Notes under the pieces: generated by a model
Told to the model about the DNA's origin: nothing
What the model saw: only the letters and a program-made list of their open reading frames with translations
Database searches by the model: none
Translations under genes and position numbers: made by a program
NCBI GenBank assembly: GCA_020851855.1
Contig: JADZBY010000748.1
Coordinates: 1 to 6,248 of the forward strand
Length of the DNA stretch: 6,248 nt
From: Anaerolineae bacterium
GTDB taxonomy: Bacteria; Chloroflexota; Anaerolineae; Aggregatilineales; UBA2796
Direction of reading: 5' to 3'
Shown: piece after piece, positions 1 to 5,067 of the stretch
Layout: each line of letters starts with the position of its first letter
How positions within the stretch are numbered: the stretch's first letter is position 1

Positions 1-1
1 C

Positions 2-7
2 TATAAT
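2..7 (+). promoter_or_regulatory. Possible -10 box of glgC
   Basis: A perfect TATAAT lies at the left window edge, about 60 nt upstream of the glgC start codon. A transcript starting just after it would have a leader of roughly 55 nt ending in a good ribosome binding site. The -35 region is outside the window, so only half of the promoter can be judged. Confidence 0.3.
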
Positions 8-55
8 TGGCAGGAAATTCCGTTATACGTTGACTTCCACAGGCCCCGTAAAGTC

Positions 56-60
56 GGAGG
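56..60 (+). promoter_or_regulatory. Ribosome binding site that sets the glgC start
   Basis: A consensus GGAGG stands 8 nt upstream of the ATG at 69. The alternative in-frame TTG at 30 would add 13 residues that do not resemble the start of the GlgC family. This site therefore decides in favour of 69. Confidence 0.75.
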
Positions 61-68
61 GTTCTTTT

Positions 69-1340
69 ATGTGGACACGTGCGATTATTCTCGCCGGTGG
101 GGAGGGCACGCGCCTGAGCGTGCTCACCGCCAAACGCGCCAAGCCAGCCGTTCCCATCGCCGGCAAGTACCGGATCATCGATTTCACACTCAGCAACTGC
201 GTGAACTCCGGCATCTTCGATGTCCTGGTCCTCACGCAGTATCGCCCGCACAGCCTGATCGACCATATCGGGCGCGGCCAACCCTGGGACCTTGACCGCA
301 GCTTCACGGGCGGCATTCATCTGCTCCAGCCCTACAAGGGACGCCGCGATACCGACTGGTACAGCGGCACCGCCGACGCCGTCTGGCAGAATATCAACTT
401 CGTGCGCCGCCGCAACCCGGAACACACCCTGATCCTGTCCGGCGACCACGTGTACCAGATGAATTACGCCGACGTCATCTCATTCCACAACAAGAAGAAG
501 GCGGACGTGACGCTGTGCACCATCCGCGTGCCGATGGACGAAGCCAGCCGGTACGGCATCCTCGACGTGGACCCGTCCGGGAAGGTGCGCGACTTCGTGG
601 AAAAGCCGACCAAGCCGCCCAGCAATCTGGCCAACATGGGCGTTTACGTCTTCAACACGCCGGTCCTGTACCGCATGTTGCTCGAAGATTCGGGCCGCGC
701 TTCGTCCAGCCACGATTTCGGCAAGGACGTCATCCCGCGCATGGTGGCCGAGGGGCTGAAGGTCTACGCCTACTCGTATGAGAGCTACTGGGTGGATGTG
801 GGGACCATCGATGCCTACTGGGAAGCGCACATGGACCTTCTGAACAAGCCGCCCTCGCTCAGCCTGCATGACCGCGACTGGGTGATCCACACCCGCAGCG
901 AGGAACGTCCGCCGGTGCTCATCGAGAGCGGCGCGACGGTGCGCGACAGCCTGATCACGGATGGCTCGATTGTTTGCCAGGGCGCGGTGATCGAGCGCTC
1001 GGTGCTCTCGCCGGGCGTGTATGTCGGGCCGAACGCCGTCATCCGCGAGTCGATCATCTTCACCGACACGTACATCGAGGCCGGCGCAGTGGTCGAGCGG
1101 GCCGTGTTGGATAAGCAGGTCGTCATCGGGCACGACTCCGTCGTCGGCAAGATTCAGGAGACGGGCGACCTGGGCATCACCGTGGTAGGCAAGGGCACGC
1201 AGCTACCGGCGGGCTTCTCCGTCGGGCGCAACGTCGTGCTCGGCACGGACCTCGACGCCGACGACTTCGACGATTTCGACCCGCGCGTCATCCCGAATGG
1301 CAGGAAGCTGAGCAACGACAAGAAGCGCGTGGACTATTAA
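69..1340 (+). CDS. glgC: Glucose-1-phosphate adenylyltransferase (ADP-glucose pyrophosphorylase)
   Basis: GlgC makes ADP-glucose and pyrophosphate from glucose-1-phosphate and ATP. This is the committed, usually allosterically controlled, step of bacterial glycogen synthesis in the cytoplasm. The 423-residue protein has the N-terminal nucleotidyltransferase domain (about 1-250). It shows the nucleotide loop GGEGTRL (10-16), KRAKPAV (22-28), WYSGTADAV (97-105), LSGDH with the catalytic Asp126, FVEKP with the sugar-phosphate-binding Lys179, HDFGKD (215-220) and YWVDVGT (240-246). Lys22 aligns with the E. coli activator-site Lys39. The C-terminal part (about 275-385) is a left-handed beta-helix with hexapeptide repeats. 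The length is normal for the family. The tail is odd in carrying an acidic run (394-404, mainly Asp and Phe) before a basic end. No other glycogen gene is visible; the downstream gene is convergent. The function is close to certain; the effector specificity cannot be read. Confidence 0.97.
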   Translation: MWTRAIILAGGEGTRLSVLTAKRAKPAVPIAGKYRIIDFTLSNCVNSGIFDVLVLTQYRPHSLIDHIGRGQPWDLDRSFTGGIHLLQPYKGRRDTDWYSGTADAVWQNINFVRRRNPEHTLILSGDHVYQMNYADVISFHNKKKADVTLCTIRVPMDEASRYGILDVDPSGKVRDFVEKPTKPPSNLANMGVYVFNTPVLYRMLLEDSGRASSSHDFGKDVIPRMVAEGLKVYAYSYESYWVDVGTIDAYWEAHMDLLNKPPSLSLHDRDWVIHTRSEERPPVLIESGATVRDSLITDGSIVCQGAVIERSVLSPGVYVGPNAVIRESIIFTDTYIEAGAVVERAVLDKQVVIGHDSVVGKIQETGDLGITVVGKGTQLPAGFSVGRNVVLGTDLDADDFDDFDPRVIPNGRKLSNDKKRVDY

Positions 1341-1348
1341 GGAGCGTC

Positions 1349-1466
1349 TGCAAGCCCTCACTCCGCAGCCCCTCTCGCCCTGGGGACGAGAGGGGAGAAA
1401 AAGCGGGAATCCTCGGTTTCCGCACCCCTCTCCACGAGGGAGAGGGGCCGGGGGTGAGGGTTCGCA
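1349..1466. repeat. Palindromic three-hairpin intergenic repeat between convergent genes
   Basis: The outer arms (about 1349-1361 and 1454-1466, sharing CCCTCAC/GTGAGGG) are inverted. They enclose three hairpins. The first is CCCCTCTCG (1369-1377) with CGAGAGGGG (1387-1395). The second is GCGGGAA (1403-1409) with TTTCCGC (1417-1423), including one G-T pair. The third is CCCCTCTCC (1425-1433) with GGAGAGGGG (1439-1447). The element fills the gap between glgC and the ABC gene almost exactly, so it could act as a bidirectional terminator, although there is no T-tract. The shape is that of a dispersed REP- or MITE-like repeat; no transposase is present. Confidence 0.8.
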
Positions 1467-1468
1467 GG

Positions 1469-2272
1469 CTACACGACTTCCTGCCGCAAGAGGCCCCACA
1501 CCTTGCCGAATAGCTCGCCGTAGTGCGGGTCGCTGCGCAACAGGCTCGTATCGCGGGGCCGGGGCAGTGTCACACGCTCGTCGGCCAGGATGCGACCGGG
1601 CCGCGCCGACATGACGACCACGCGGTCGCCGAGCGCCAGCGCCTCGTCGATGCTGTGCGTGACGAAGATCACCGTGTTGCCGCTACTTTGCCACAGTTCC
1701 AGCAGCGTATCCTGCAAGATGAGCCGCGTCTGCGCATCCAGCGCGCCGAATGGCTCGTCCATGAGCAGCACTTCCGCGCCGTAGGCAAACGCCCGCGCCA
1801 GCCCGACGCGCTGCTGCATCCCGCCGGATAGCTGGTGCGGATAGGCGTCGATGAAGCGCTCCAGCTTGACGCGCCGCACCCAGTCGCGCACCTGGTGATA
1901 GCGCTCGGCGTAAGGCACACCGCGCGTGCGCAGGCCGTACCCGACATTCTCGCGCACGGTCAACCACGGGAAGACCGCCGCGCCCTGGAAGACCATCCCC
2001 ACCGCCGGGCGCGACGCATCGGCGCGGGCGAGCGTGATCGCGCCCGCGTCTACCGGCTGCAACCCGGCGATGGCGCGCAGCAGCGTGGTCTTGCCGCAGC
2101 CGCTCGGCCCGACGATGCACACGAACTCGCCCGCGCCGACGCGCAGCGATACGCCCTGCACGGCGACGATGTCCGCGCCCTGATCGCGTGAGGCGAAGCG
2201 GATCGTCACGTCATCCACGGTGATCCTGGACGGCGCGCTGTCCTGTGCGGCTCCCGGAGTCACGCTGTCCAT
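1469..2272 (-). CDS. ABC transporter ATP-binding protein, NitT/TauT (nitrate/sulfonate/taurine-like) type
   Basis: This is the cytoplasmic ATPase that would power an importer for nitrate, sulfonate, taurine or a similar small anion or heterocycle; the substrate cannot be read. With the start at 2272 it has 267 residues. It shows Walker A GPSGCGKT (55-62), Q-loop Gln96 followed by FPWLTVREN (101-109, typical of the SsuB/TauB group), the signature LSGGM (148-152), Walker B VLLMDEP (168-174), D-loop ALD (177-179) and switch His206. All catalytic motifs are intact. The start is chosen because GAGGA (2281-2277, overlapping the upstream stop codon) precedes this ATG. An in-frame ATG at 2290 would overlap the upstream gene instead. 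Only 7 nt separate it from the EthD-type gene, so the two are probably translated together. No permease or substrate-binding protein lies beside it, which is unusual; the partner genes must be elsewhere. Confidence 0.94.
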   Translation of the reverse strand: MDSVTPGAAQDSAPSRITVDDVTIRFASRDQGADIVAVQGVSLRVGAGEFVCIVGPSGCGKTTLLRAIAGLQPVDAGAITLARADASRPAVGMVFQGAAVFPWLTVRENVGYGLRTRGVPYAERYHQVRDWVRRVKLERFIDAYPHQLSGGMQQRVGLARAFAYGAEVLLMDEPFGALDAQTRLILQDTLLELWQSSGNTVIFVTHSIDEALALGDRVVVMSARPGRILADERVTLPRPRDTSLLRSDPHYGELFGKVWGLLRQEVV

Positions 2273-2279
2273 GGGGTCC

Positions 2280-2579
2280 TCAGTCCTCATACACTTCCGC
2301 AAACACCAGTTCGGCGTCGGGCGCGAAGGTCATCAGGTCGCGCCCGGCGGCCTGTCCTTGTGGGGAGCGTAATGCGGCGTCGAGCGTCGGCAAGTCTTCA
2401 AAATAGAACTCCAGAATCCGGTAATACGTCGACTGTCCGGCTGGCCCACCAATCACGGTGCACGCCTGGCGGCGCTGGATGCCGGGCATACGCTCCAGCA
2501 GGGCCAGATTCTGGTTGTAATTCAGCTCGAAAGCGGGCAAATCGGCAGGTCGTCTGTACAGAATCGTGAGCTTAACCAT
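2280..2579 (-). CDS. EthD-family small protein (dimeric alpha-beta barrel type)
   Basis: The 99-residue product starts MVKLTILYRRP and continues through an NLALLERMPGI segment, an FEDLPTLDAAL segment (about 75-85), a conserved-looking SPQGQAAGRDL stretch and a C-terminal beta strand ending in AEVYED. This order (an N-terminal beta strand with a K-x-T-x-L-Y-R-R start, a middle strand with a YYRILEFYF core, then a helix with SPQG) matches EthD-like ferredoxin-fold proteins. These form dimers and are linked to ring or ether degradation or act as small enzymes of unclear role. The first member was found beside a P450 system for ethyl tert-butyl ether; no P450 is seen here. An in-frame extension to 2690 exists, but it reads into repeat DNA and lacks a family-like sequence, so 2579 is preferred although only a weak GGAT precedes it. 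It leads the ABC ATPase gene by 7 nt. Family membership is likely; function is unknown. Confidence 0.8.
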   Translation of the reverse strand: MVKLTILYRRPADLPAFELNYNQNLALLERMPGIQRRQACTVIGGPAGQSTYYRILEFYFEDLPTLDAALRSPQGQAAGRDLMTFAPDAELVFAEVYED

Positions 2580-2630
2580 TGCGGGCGCACATCCTGGGCC
2601 AAAGACGCAAGAGACCGAAACGTGCGGGCG

Positions 2631-2636
2631 ATTGTA
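2631..2636 (-). promoter_or_regulatory. Possible -10 box of the EthD-ABC unit
   Basis: On the minus strand TACAAT (5 of 6 to TATAAT) lies 52 nt upstream of the ATG at 2579, a suitable distance for a short leader. No good -35 hexamer stands 16-18 nt further upstream, so the promoter is weak, activator-dependent or not real. Confidence 0.25.
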
Positions 2637-2669
2637 CAACGCCTTGCGGTTTTTGCCCTGGGTTTGTGG

Positions 2670-2704
2670 CGGGGTAGGGGCGCGTCGCACCGGACGGAGA
2701 GCGC
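2670..2704 (+). repeat. 35-bp direct repeat, copy 1
   Basis: This copy begins CGGGGTAGGGGCGCGTCGC and ends GGACGGAGAGCGC. It is identical over 35 bases to the copy at 2744-2778, 74 bp away. Its first half contains the 14-mer GTAGGGGCGCGTCG that recurs elsewhere in the window. Confidence 0.9.
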
Positions 2705-2743
2705 CCTGCGCGGGTGCGCGTTCGGAGCGCGTTGGAGTTTGGT

Positions 2744-2778
2744 CGGGGTAGGGGCGCGTCGCACCGGACGGAGAGCGC
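2744..2778 (+). repeat. 35-bp direct repeat, copy 2
   Basis: An exact copy of 2670-2704. The sequences between and after the copies differ, so the identity stops sharply at both ends. It directly precedes the nested hairpin at 2783-2886. Confidence 0.9.
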
Positions 2779-2782
2779 TCAA

Positions 2783-2886
2783 CCCGGCGCTGAAGCGACC
2801 GGGCTGAATATACGAAGCCCTTCGGGCTGAAGATAGACTCCCAGCCCGAAGGGCTTCGTAGTGTTAGCCCCGTGCTTCAGCGCGGG
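2783..2886. repeat. Nested hairpin with a perfect 19-bp inner stem
   Basis: The inner stem pairs 2811-2829 (TACGAAGCCCTTCGGGCTG) with 2842-2860 without a mismatch, across a 12-nt loop. Outside it, GCGCTGAAGC (2787-2796) pairs with GCTTCAGCGC (2874-2883), with further near-complementary bases (CCCGG and CCGGGCT against AGCCCCG and CGGGG). The whole can fold as one long interrupted hairpin of about 104 nt. It has no T-tract after it on either strand. It resembles a mobile REP-type palindrome more than a simple terminator, though it could stop or stabilise transcripts. Confidence 0.85.
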
Positions 2887-2924
2887 GCTGCCCCCGGTCG
2901 ATCCTGATGTGGTGGTCCTGTGGC

Positions 2925-2951
2925 GGGGTAGGGGCGCGTCGTGACGCGCCC
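2925..2951. repeat. Third GTAGGGGCGCGTCG copy, with hairpin
   Basis: GGGGTAGGGGCGCGTCG (2925-2941) repeats the first half of the 35-bp direct repeat. It then departs from it to form a hairpin, GGGCGCGTC (2932-2940) with GACGCGCCC (2943-2951). This is the palindromic form of the repeat that is also seen at 5831-5850. Confidence 0.85.
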
Positions 2952-2968
2952 GGATCGCGGCGAAAGGC

Positions 2969-2988
2969 GGGCGGTTCGCGAACCGCCC
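2969..2988. repeat. 20-bp perfect palindrome downstream of the kinase gene
   Basis: GGGCGGTTCGCGAACCGCCC is self-complementary over its full length. It lies 18 bp beyond the stop codon of the sensor kinase. It could be a transcript end or a further member of the palindromic repeat family, as its form (GGGCGG-N-CCGCCC) matches 5938-5957. Confidence 0.85.
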
Positions 2989-3006
2989 CGACACGCGCCG
3001 TGTGAG

Positions 3007-4662
3007 TTACGCCTGTGCGGCCTCACCGCCGCCTTGCAGCGGCAGCGCGATGCCGAAGGTGCTGCCGCGCGTATCGCTCTGTACGTAGGCGCGCCCATAA
3101 TGCCGCTCCGCCACCGACTTGACGATGGACAGGCCCAGCCCGGTCCCCTGTACCGACGGATCGTTGGCGTGGGCGCGGTAAAAGCGCTTGAAGAGGTGCG
3201 GCAGCGCGTCGAGCGGCACGCCCGGCCCGGCATCCTCGACCTGGATCAGCATCTCGTCGCCCTCGGCGGTGACGCGCACCGTGACCGGCGTCCCGTTGGG
3301 CGTGTACTTGTGCGCGTTGCTCAGCAGGTTGATCAGCGCCCGGTACAGCCAGCGCTCGTCGCCGGGCACGCTGGGCGATGACGGGTCCACTTCCAGGCGC
3401 AACGTCTGGTTTTTGCGCTCCAGCACCGGTCCGATGTCGATGGCGCAGCGTTCGACCAGTTCGGGCACATTCACCGGCTCGTGCCGGAAATCAACGCCGC
3501 TTTCCAGCCGTTCCAGATCAAGCAGATCGTCGACGAGGTCTTGCATCCGGTTGATGCCACGCAGCGCGATGTCATAAATCTCCAGGTCGCGCGGCGTCGG
3601 CTCTTTGATGCTGCTGCGGAGCAGGTTCAACGCGCTCAGCGTGACGGCGATGGGCGTGCGAAGCTCGTGCGCGGCCATCTGGATAAAGAGGATGCGCGCC
3701 AGTTCCGCCGCCTTGATGTGCGTCACGTCCTGGAAGACGGCCACCCAGGCATCGCGCGGGTTCTCGTCGGGCTGGGCGTGCTGCGGGCTGTACACGGGGG
3801 AGACAAAACCGAACAGGTAACGCTCGTTGGCGAGGCGCGCCTCGATCATGCGCGTCTGGGGCGGCGCGTCCTCGTCATGGCGCATGGCCGCTTCCATCTG
3901 GGCGCGGTCAAAGGGCAAGAGCGGCGCTTCGCGCAATGGGCGGCCCATGATCATCTCGGCGCGCAGTGAGAACAACTTCTCGGCGGCGTGGTTGACCAGG
4001 TTGATGCGGCCCGCGTCGTCGGTGGCGATGATGGCGTCCGCCGTGGAATCGAGCACCGCCTTCAAACGGCTCTGCTCGGCGCGCATCGATTCGGTCAGCC
4101 GCGCATTGTCCAGCGCCAGCCCGACCTGGTCGGCGATGACTTGCAGCGTCTTGATCTCGCCCTCGGAAAAGGCGTACGGGCTGCGGCTCATCACGCTGAG
4201 CACGCCGATCACGCTGCCGCGCGCCCGCATCGGCACGAGCGCCTGGGCTTTGATCTGCTCTTCGGCAAAGGCGGGCACGACGAGGCGCGGATCGTGGGCC
4301 ACGTCGCCGGTGATCACCACTTCGCCGCTCATGACGGCCTGCCCAGAGAGGCCCGTGCCGAGCTTGATGCGCATCGGCGTGGATGTGAAGTCGTATTTCC
4401 AGCCGCGTTGCGCGCACATGACTAGCTCGCCGGCTACCCGGTCGATCAGGCTGATGCCGCTCGCTTCCAGCGGGATGATCGACAGCGCGGCCTCAAGCGC
4501 CGCGTGGAGCGTGTGCTGCACGTCCTCGGACCGGCTAGCGGCGGTGATGACGTTGTTGATGGCCTGGAGTTGGTCCGTCTGGCGCTTCACTTCCTGGGAA
4601 AGCGCTTGCTCACGCGCGGTGGCGGGCGGCTCCTCATCGGCACTGACTCGGATGCGGTTCAT
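3007..4662 (-). CDS. Cytoplasmic GAF-PAS sensor histidine kinase
   Basis: The 551-residue protein is a complete orthodox sensor kinase that would autophosphorylate and pass phosphate to a response regulator. Order of parts: a short acidic start, a helical, probably coiled-coil segment (about 15-45), a GAF domain (about 46-190), a PAS domain (about 194-315, with the STADAIIATDDAGRINLVN start), HisKA with the H-box AAHELRTPI (330-338, phosphoacceptor His332), then HATPase_c with the N-box around Asn449, the G1 box VEDAGPGVP (475-483), the F-box FKRFYR (491-496) and the G2 box GTGLGLSIV (506-514). All catalytic boxes are intact, including the Glu333/Thr336 pair next to His332. There is no signal peptide or membrane span, so it senses something inside the cell; neither sensor domain shows its ligand. 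The ATG at 4662 is preceded by AAAGGGGA at a suitable distance. No response regulator gene is in the window, so the partner is unlinked or further away. Confidence 0.96.
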   Translation of the reverse strand: MNRIRVSADEEPPATAREQALSQEVKRQTDQLQAINNVITAASRSEDVQHTLHAALEAALSIIPLEASGISLIDRVAGELVMCAQRGWKYDFTSTPMRIKLGTGLSGQAVMSGEVVITGDVAHDPRLVVPAFAEEQIKAQALVPMRARGSVIGVLSVMSRSPYAFSEGEIKTLQVIADQVGLALDNARLTESMRAEQSRLKAVLDSTADAIIATDDAGRINLVNHAAEKLFSLRAEMIMGRPLREAPLLPFDRAQMEAAMRHDEDAPPQTRMIEARLANERYLFGFVSPVYSPQHAQPDENPRDAWVAVFQDVTHIKAAELARILFIQMAAHELRTPIAVTLSALNLLRSSIKEPTPRDLEIYDIALRGINRMQDLVDDLLDLERLESGVDFRHEPVNVPELVERCAIDIGPVLERKNQTLRLEVDPSSPSVPGDERWLYRALINLLSNAHKYTPNGTPVTVRVTAEGDEMLIQVEDAGPGVPLDALPHLFKRFYRAHANDPSVQGTGLGLSIVKSVAERHYGRAYVQSDTRGSTFGIALPLQGGGEAAQA

Positions 4663-4689
4663 AGCACTTTCCCCTTTGGCTTTGCCTCG

Positions 4690-4695
4690 ATCTTA
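4690..4695 (-). promoter_or_regulatory. Possible -10 box of the kinase gene
   Basis: On the minus strand TAAGAT (4 of 6 to TATAAT) lies 27 nt upstream of the kinase ATG. The -35 position 17 nt upstream reads TCGTGC, a poor match. It coincides with the start of the 11-bp repeats at 4713-4745, as expected if an activator replaced a -35 contact. Confidence 0.3.
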
Positions 4696-4712
4696 CACCG
4701 GGACCGCGTTCC

Positions 4713-4749
4713 GCACGATTACAGCACGATCACAATCTGATCATGATCA
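4713..4749. promoter_or_regulatory. Phased 11-bp direct repeats and palindrome, possible response-regulator site
   Basis: Two adjacent 11-bp units, GCACGATTACA (4713-4723) and GCACGATCACA (4724-4734), differ at one base. The next 11 bp (4735-4745) keep the GATCA core in the same phase. The last core also belongs to a perfect 12-bp palindrome TGATCATGATCA (4738-4749). On the minus strand, 4735-4718 reads TTGTGAT-CGTG-CTGTAAT, which matches the 7-4-7 Pho-box layout (CTGTCAT twice) at 11 of 14 positions. Direct repeats one helical turn apart are typical targets of OmpR/PhoB-type regulators. The binding protein is inferred; the repeats are seen. Confidence 0.45.
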
Positions 4750-4759
4750 CAGAGAACAC

Positions 4760-4903
4760 TCACACACGGAAGAATCCGAGCAGCGCGGCCACGGCAAAGA
4801 CGGTGATCAACATCAGGATGAGGACCAGCCAGGCGCGGCCACGCCCTGCCGGTGCAGTGCCAAACCATGCCTCTTCCGGGCGGCGTTCCGGCTCCTGGGA
4901 CAT
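4760..4903 (-). CDS. Small single-span membrane protein, unknown function
   Basis: The 47-residue product has a charged, Glu/Pro/Arg-rich N-terminal half (1-23) and one strongly hydrophobic segment (about 24-45, AWLVLILMLITVFAVAALLG core) ending only two residues from the C terminus. This layout predicts a tail-anchored mini-protein with its N terminus in the cytoplasm, as suggested by Arg21 and Arg23 just before the span. I do not recognise the family. Support for a real gene comes from GAGGA 8 nt upstream of the ATG at 4903, a perfect TATAAT 35 nt further up and the clear membrane span. A longer frame starting at 4957 exists but has no better signal. The kinase gene follows in the same direction after 97 bp, but the repeats in that gap suggest separate control. 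Confidence 0.6.
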   Translation of the reverse strand: MSQEPERRPEEAWFGTAPAGRGRAWLVLILMLITVFAVAALLGFFRV

Positions 4904-4937
4904 GCTTTTAATCCTCGTGTATAGTGCGCAGCCGTCG

Positions 4938-4943
4938 ATTATA
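4938..4943 (-). promoter_or_regulatory. -10 box of the small membrane protein gene
   Basis: The minus strand reads a perfect TATAAT 35 nt upstream of the ATG at 4903. The -35 candidate is poor (TTCTAA at 18 nt spacing). It overlaps a plus-strand TATACT, so promoters for the divergent genes may share the same few bases. Confidence 0.4.
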
Positions 4944-4945
4944 CT
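4940..4945 (+). promoter_or_regulatory. Possible -10 box toward phhA
   Basis: TATACT on the plus strand matches the -10 consensus at 5 of 6 positions and lies about 120 nt upstream of the phhA start. No acceptable -35 box is seen 16-18 nt upstream. If used, the transcript would include the short upstream ORF at 4995-5066. Confidence 0.2.
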
Positions 4946-4994
4946 GCTTGTGCGCAAGAATTTAGAAGATGTAACTTGTCGTTAAGGAAGGCGA

Positions 4995-5066
4995 ATGATA
5001 GAGTCCGAGGCATATGGCCCACCCTGCCGTATTTCGCGTGAGAACTGGTACGGGGAGGTAGATTAA
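4995..5066 (+). CDS. Possible 23-codon upstream ORF (leader) before phhA
   Basis: An ATG at 4995 opens a frame of 23 codons ending in TAA at 5064-5066, one base before the phhA GTG start and in a different frame. AGGA (4985-4988) stands 6 nt upstream of the ATG. The product would begin MIESEAYGPP and end ENWYGEVD, with Tyr at 7 and 19 and Trp at 18. Ribosomes finishing this frame would sit on the phhA ribosome binding site, so coupling or leader-type control is conceivable. It may also be chance: a frame this short has little statistical support. Confidence 0.25.
   Translation: MIESEAYGPPCRISRENWYGEVD
5052..5058 (+). promoter_or_regulatory. Strong ribosome binding site that sets the GTG start of phhA
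   Basis: GGGGAGG lies 9 nt upstream of the GTG at 5068. It is the strongest site in the region and the reason a non-ATG start is accepted. The next in-frame ATG (residue 51) would remove the N-terminal part of the hydroxylase. Confidence 0.75.
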
Positions 5067-5067
5067 A

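Larger units (their letters stand above)
2580..3006. other. 427-bp gene-free spacer filled with repeats
   Basis: No convincing gene lies between the EthD-type gene and the end of the sensor kinase gene. Short open frames on both strands run through repeat DNA and have low-complexity Arg/Ala/Gly/Pro translations. The spacer holds a possible promoter for the EthD-type gene (about 2631-2659), a 35-bp direct repeat in two copies, a nested hairpin (2783-2886), a third partial repeat copy with its own hairpin and a 20-bp perfect palindrome. The remaining bases show no recognisable signal. Confidence 0.75.

Noticed and set aside
30..68. N-terminal extension of GlgC from a TTG start at 30
   Set aside because: The ATG at 69 has a consensus GGAGG at ideal spacing, and the extra 13 residues are unlike the family.
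480..1133. 217-residue minus-strand open frame inside glgC
   Set aside because: It lies wholly within glgC, whose motifs are continuous on the plus strand. The translation is His/Arg/Asp-rich and resembles no family.
2670..2951. Possible CRISPR array from repeated GTAGGGGCGCGTCG units
   Set aside because: There are only three units, with spacings of 74 and 180 bp; the units differ in length and no cas gene is near. A REP-type repeat explains them better.
2522..2994. Several short open frames across the spacer between the EthD-type gene and the kinase gene
   Set aside because: They translate repeat DNA, carry the same Arg-rich peptide twice because of the 35-bp duplication, and have no ribosome binding site.
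3827..4924. Long plus-strand open frame opposite the kinase gene
   Set aside because: It is the antisense shadow of a G+C-rich gene with intact kinase domains. Its translation is Ser/Arg/Ala-rich without any domain, and it also runs across the small membrane protein gene and the promoter region.
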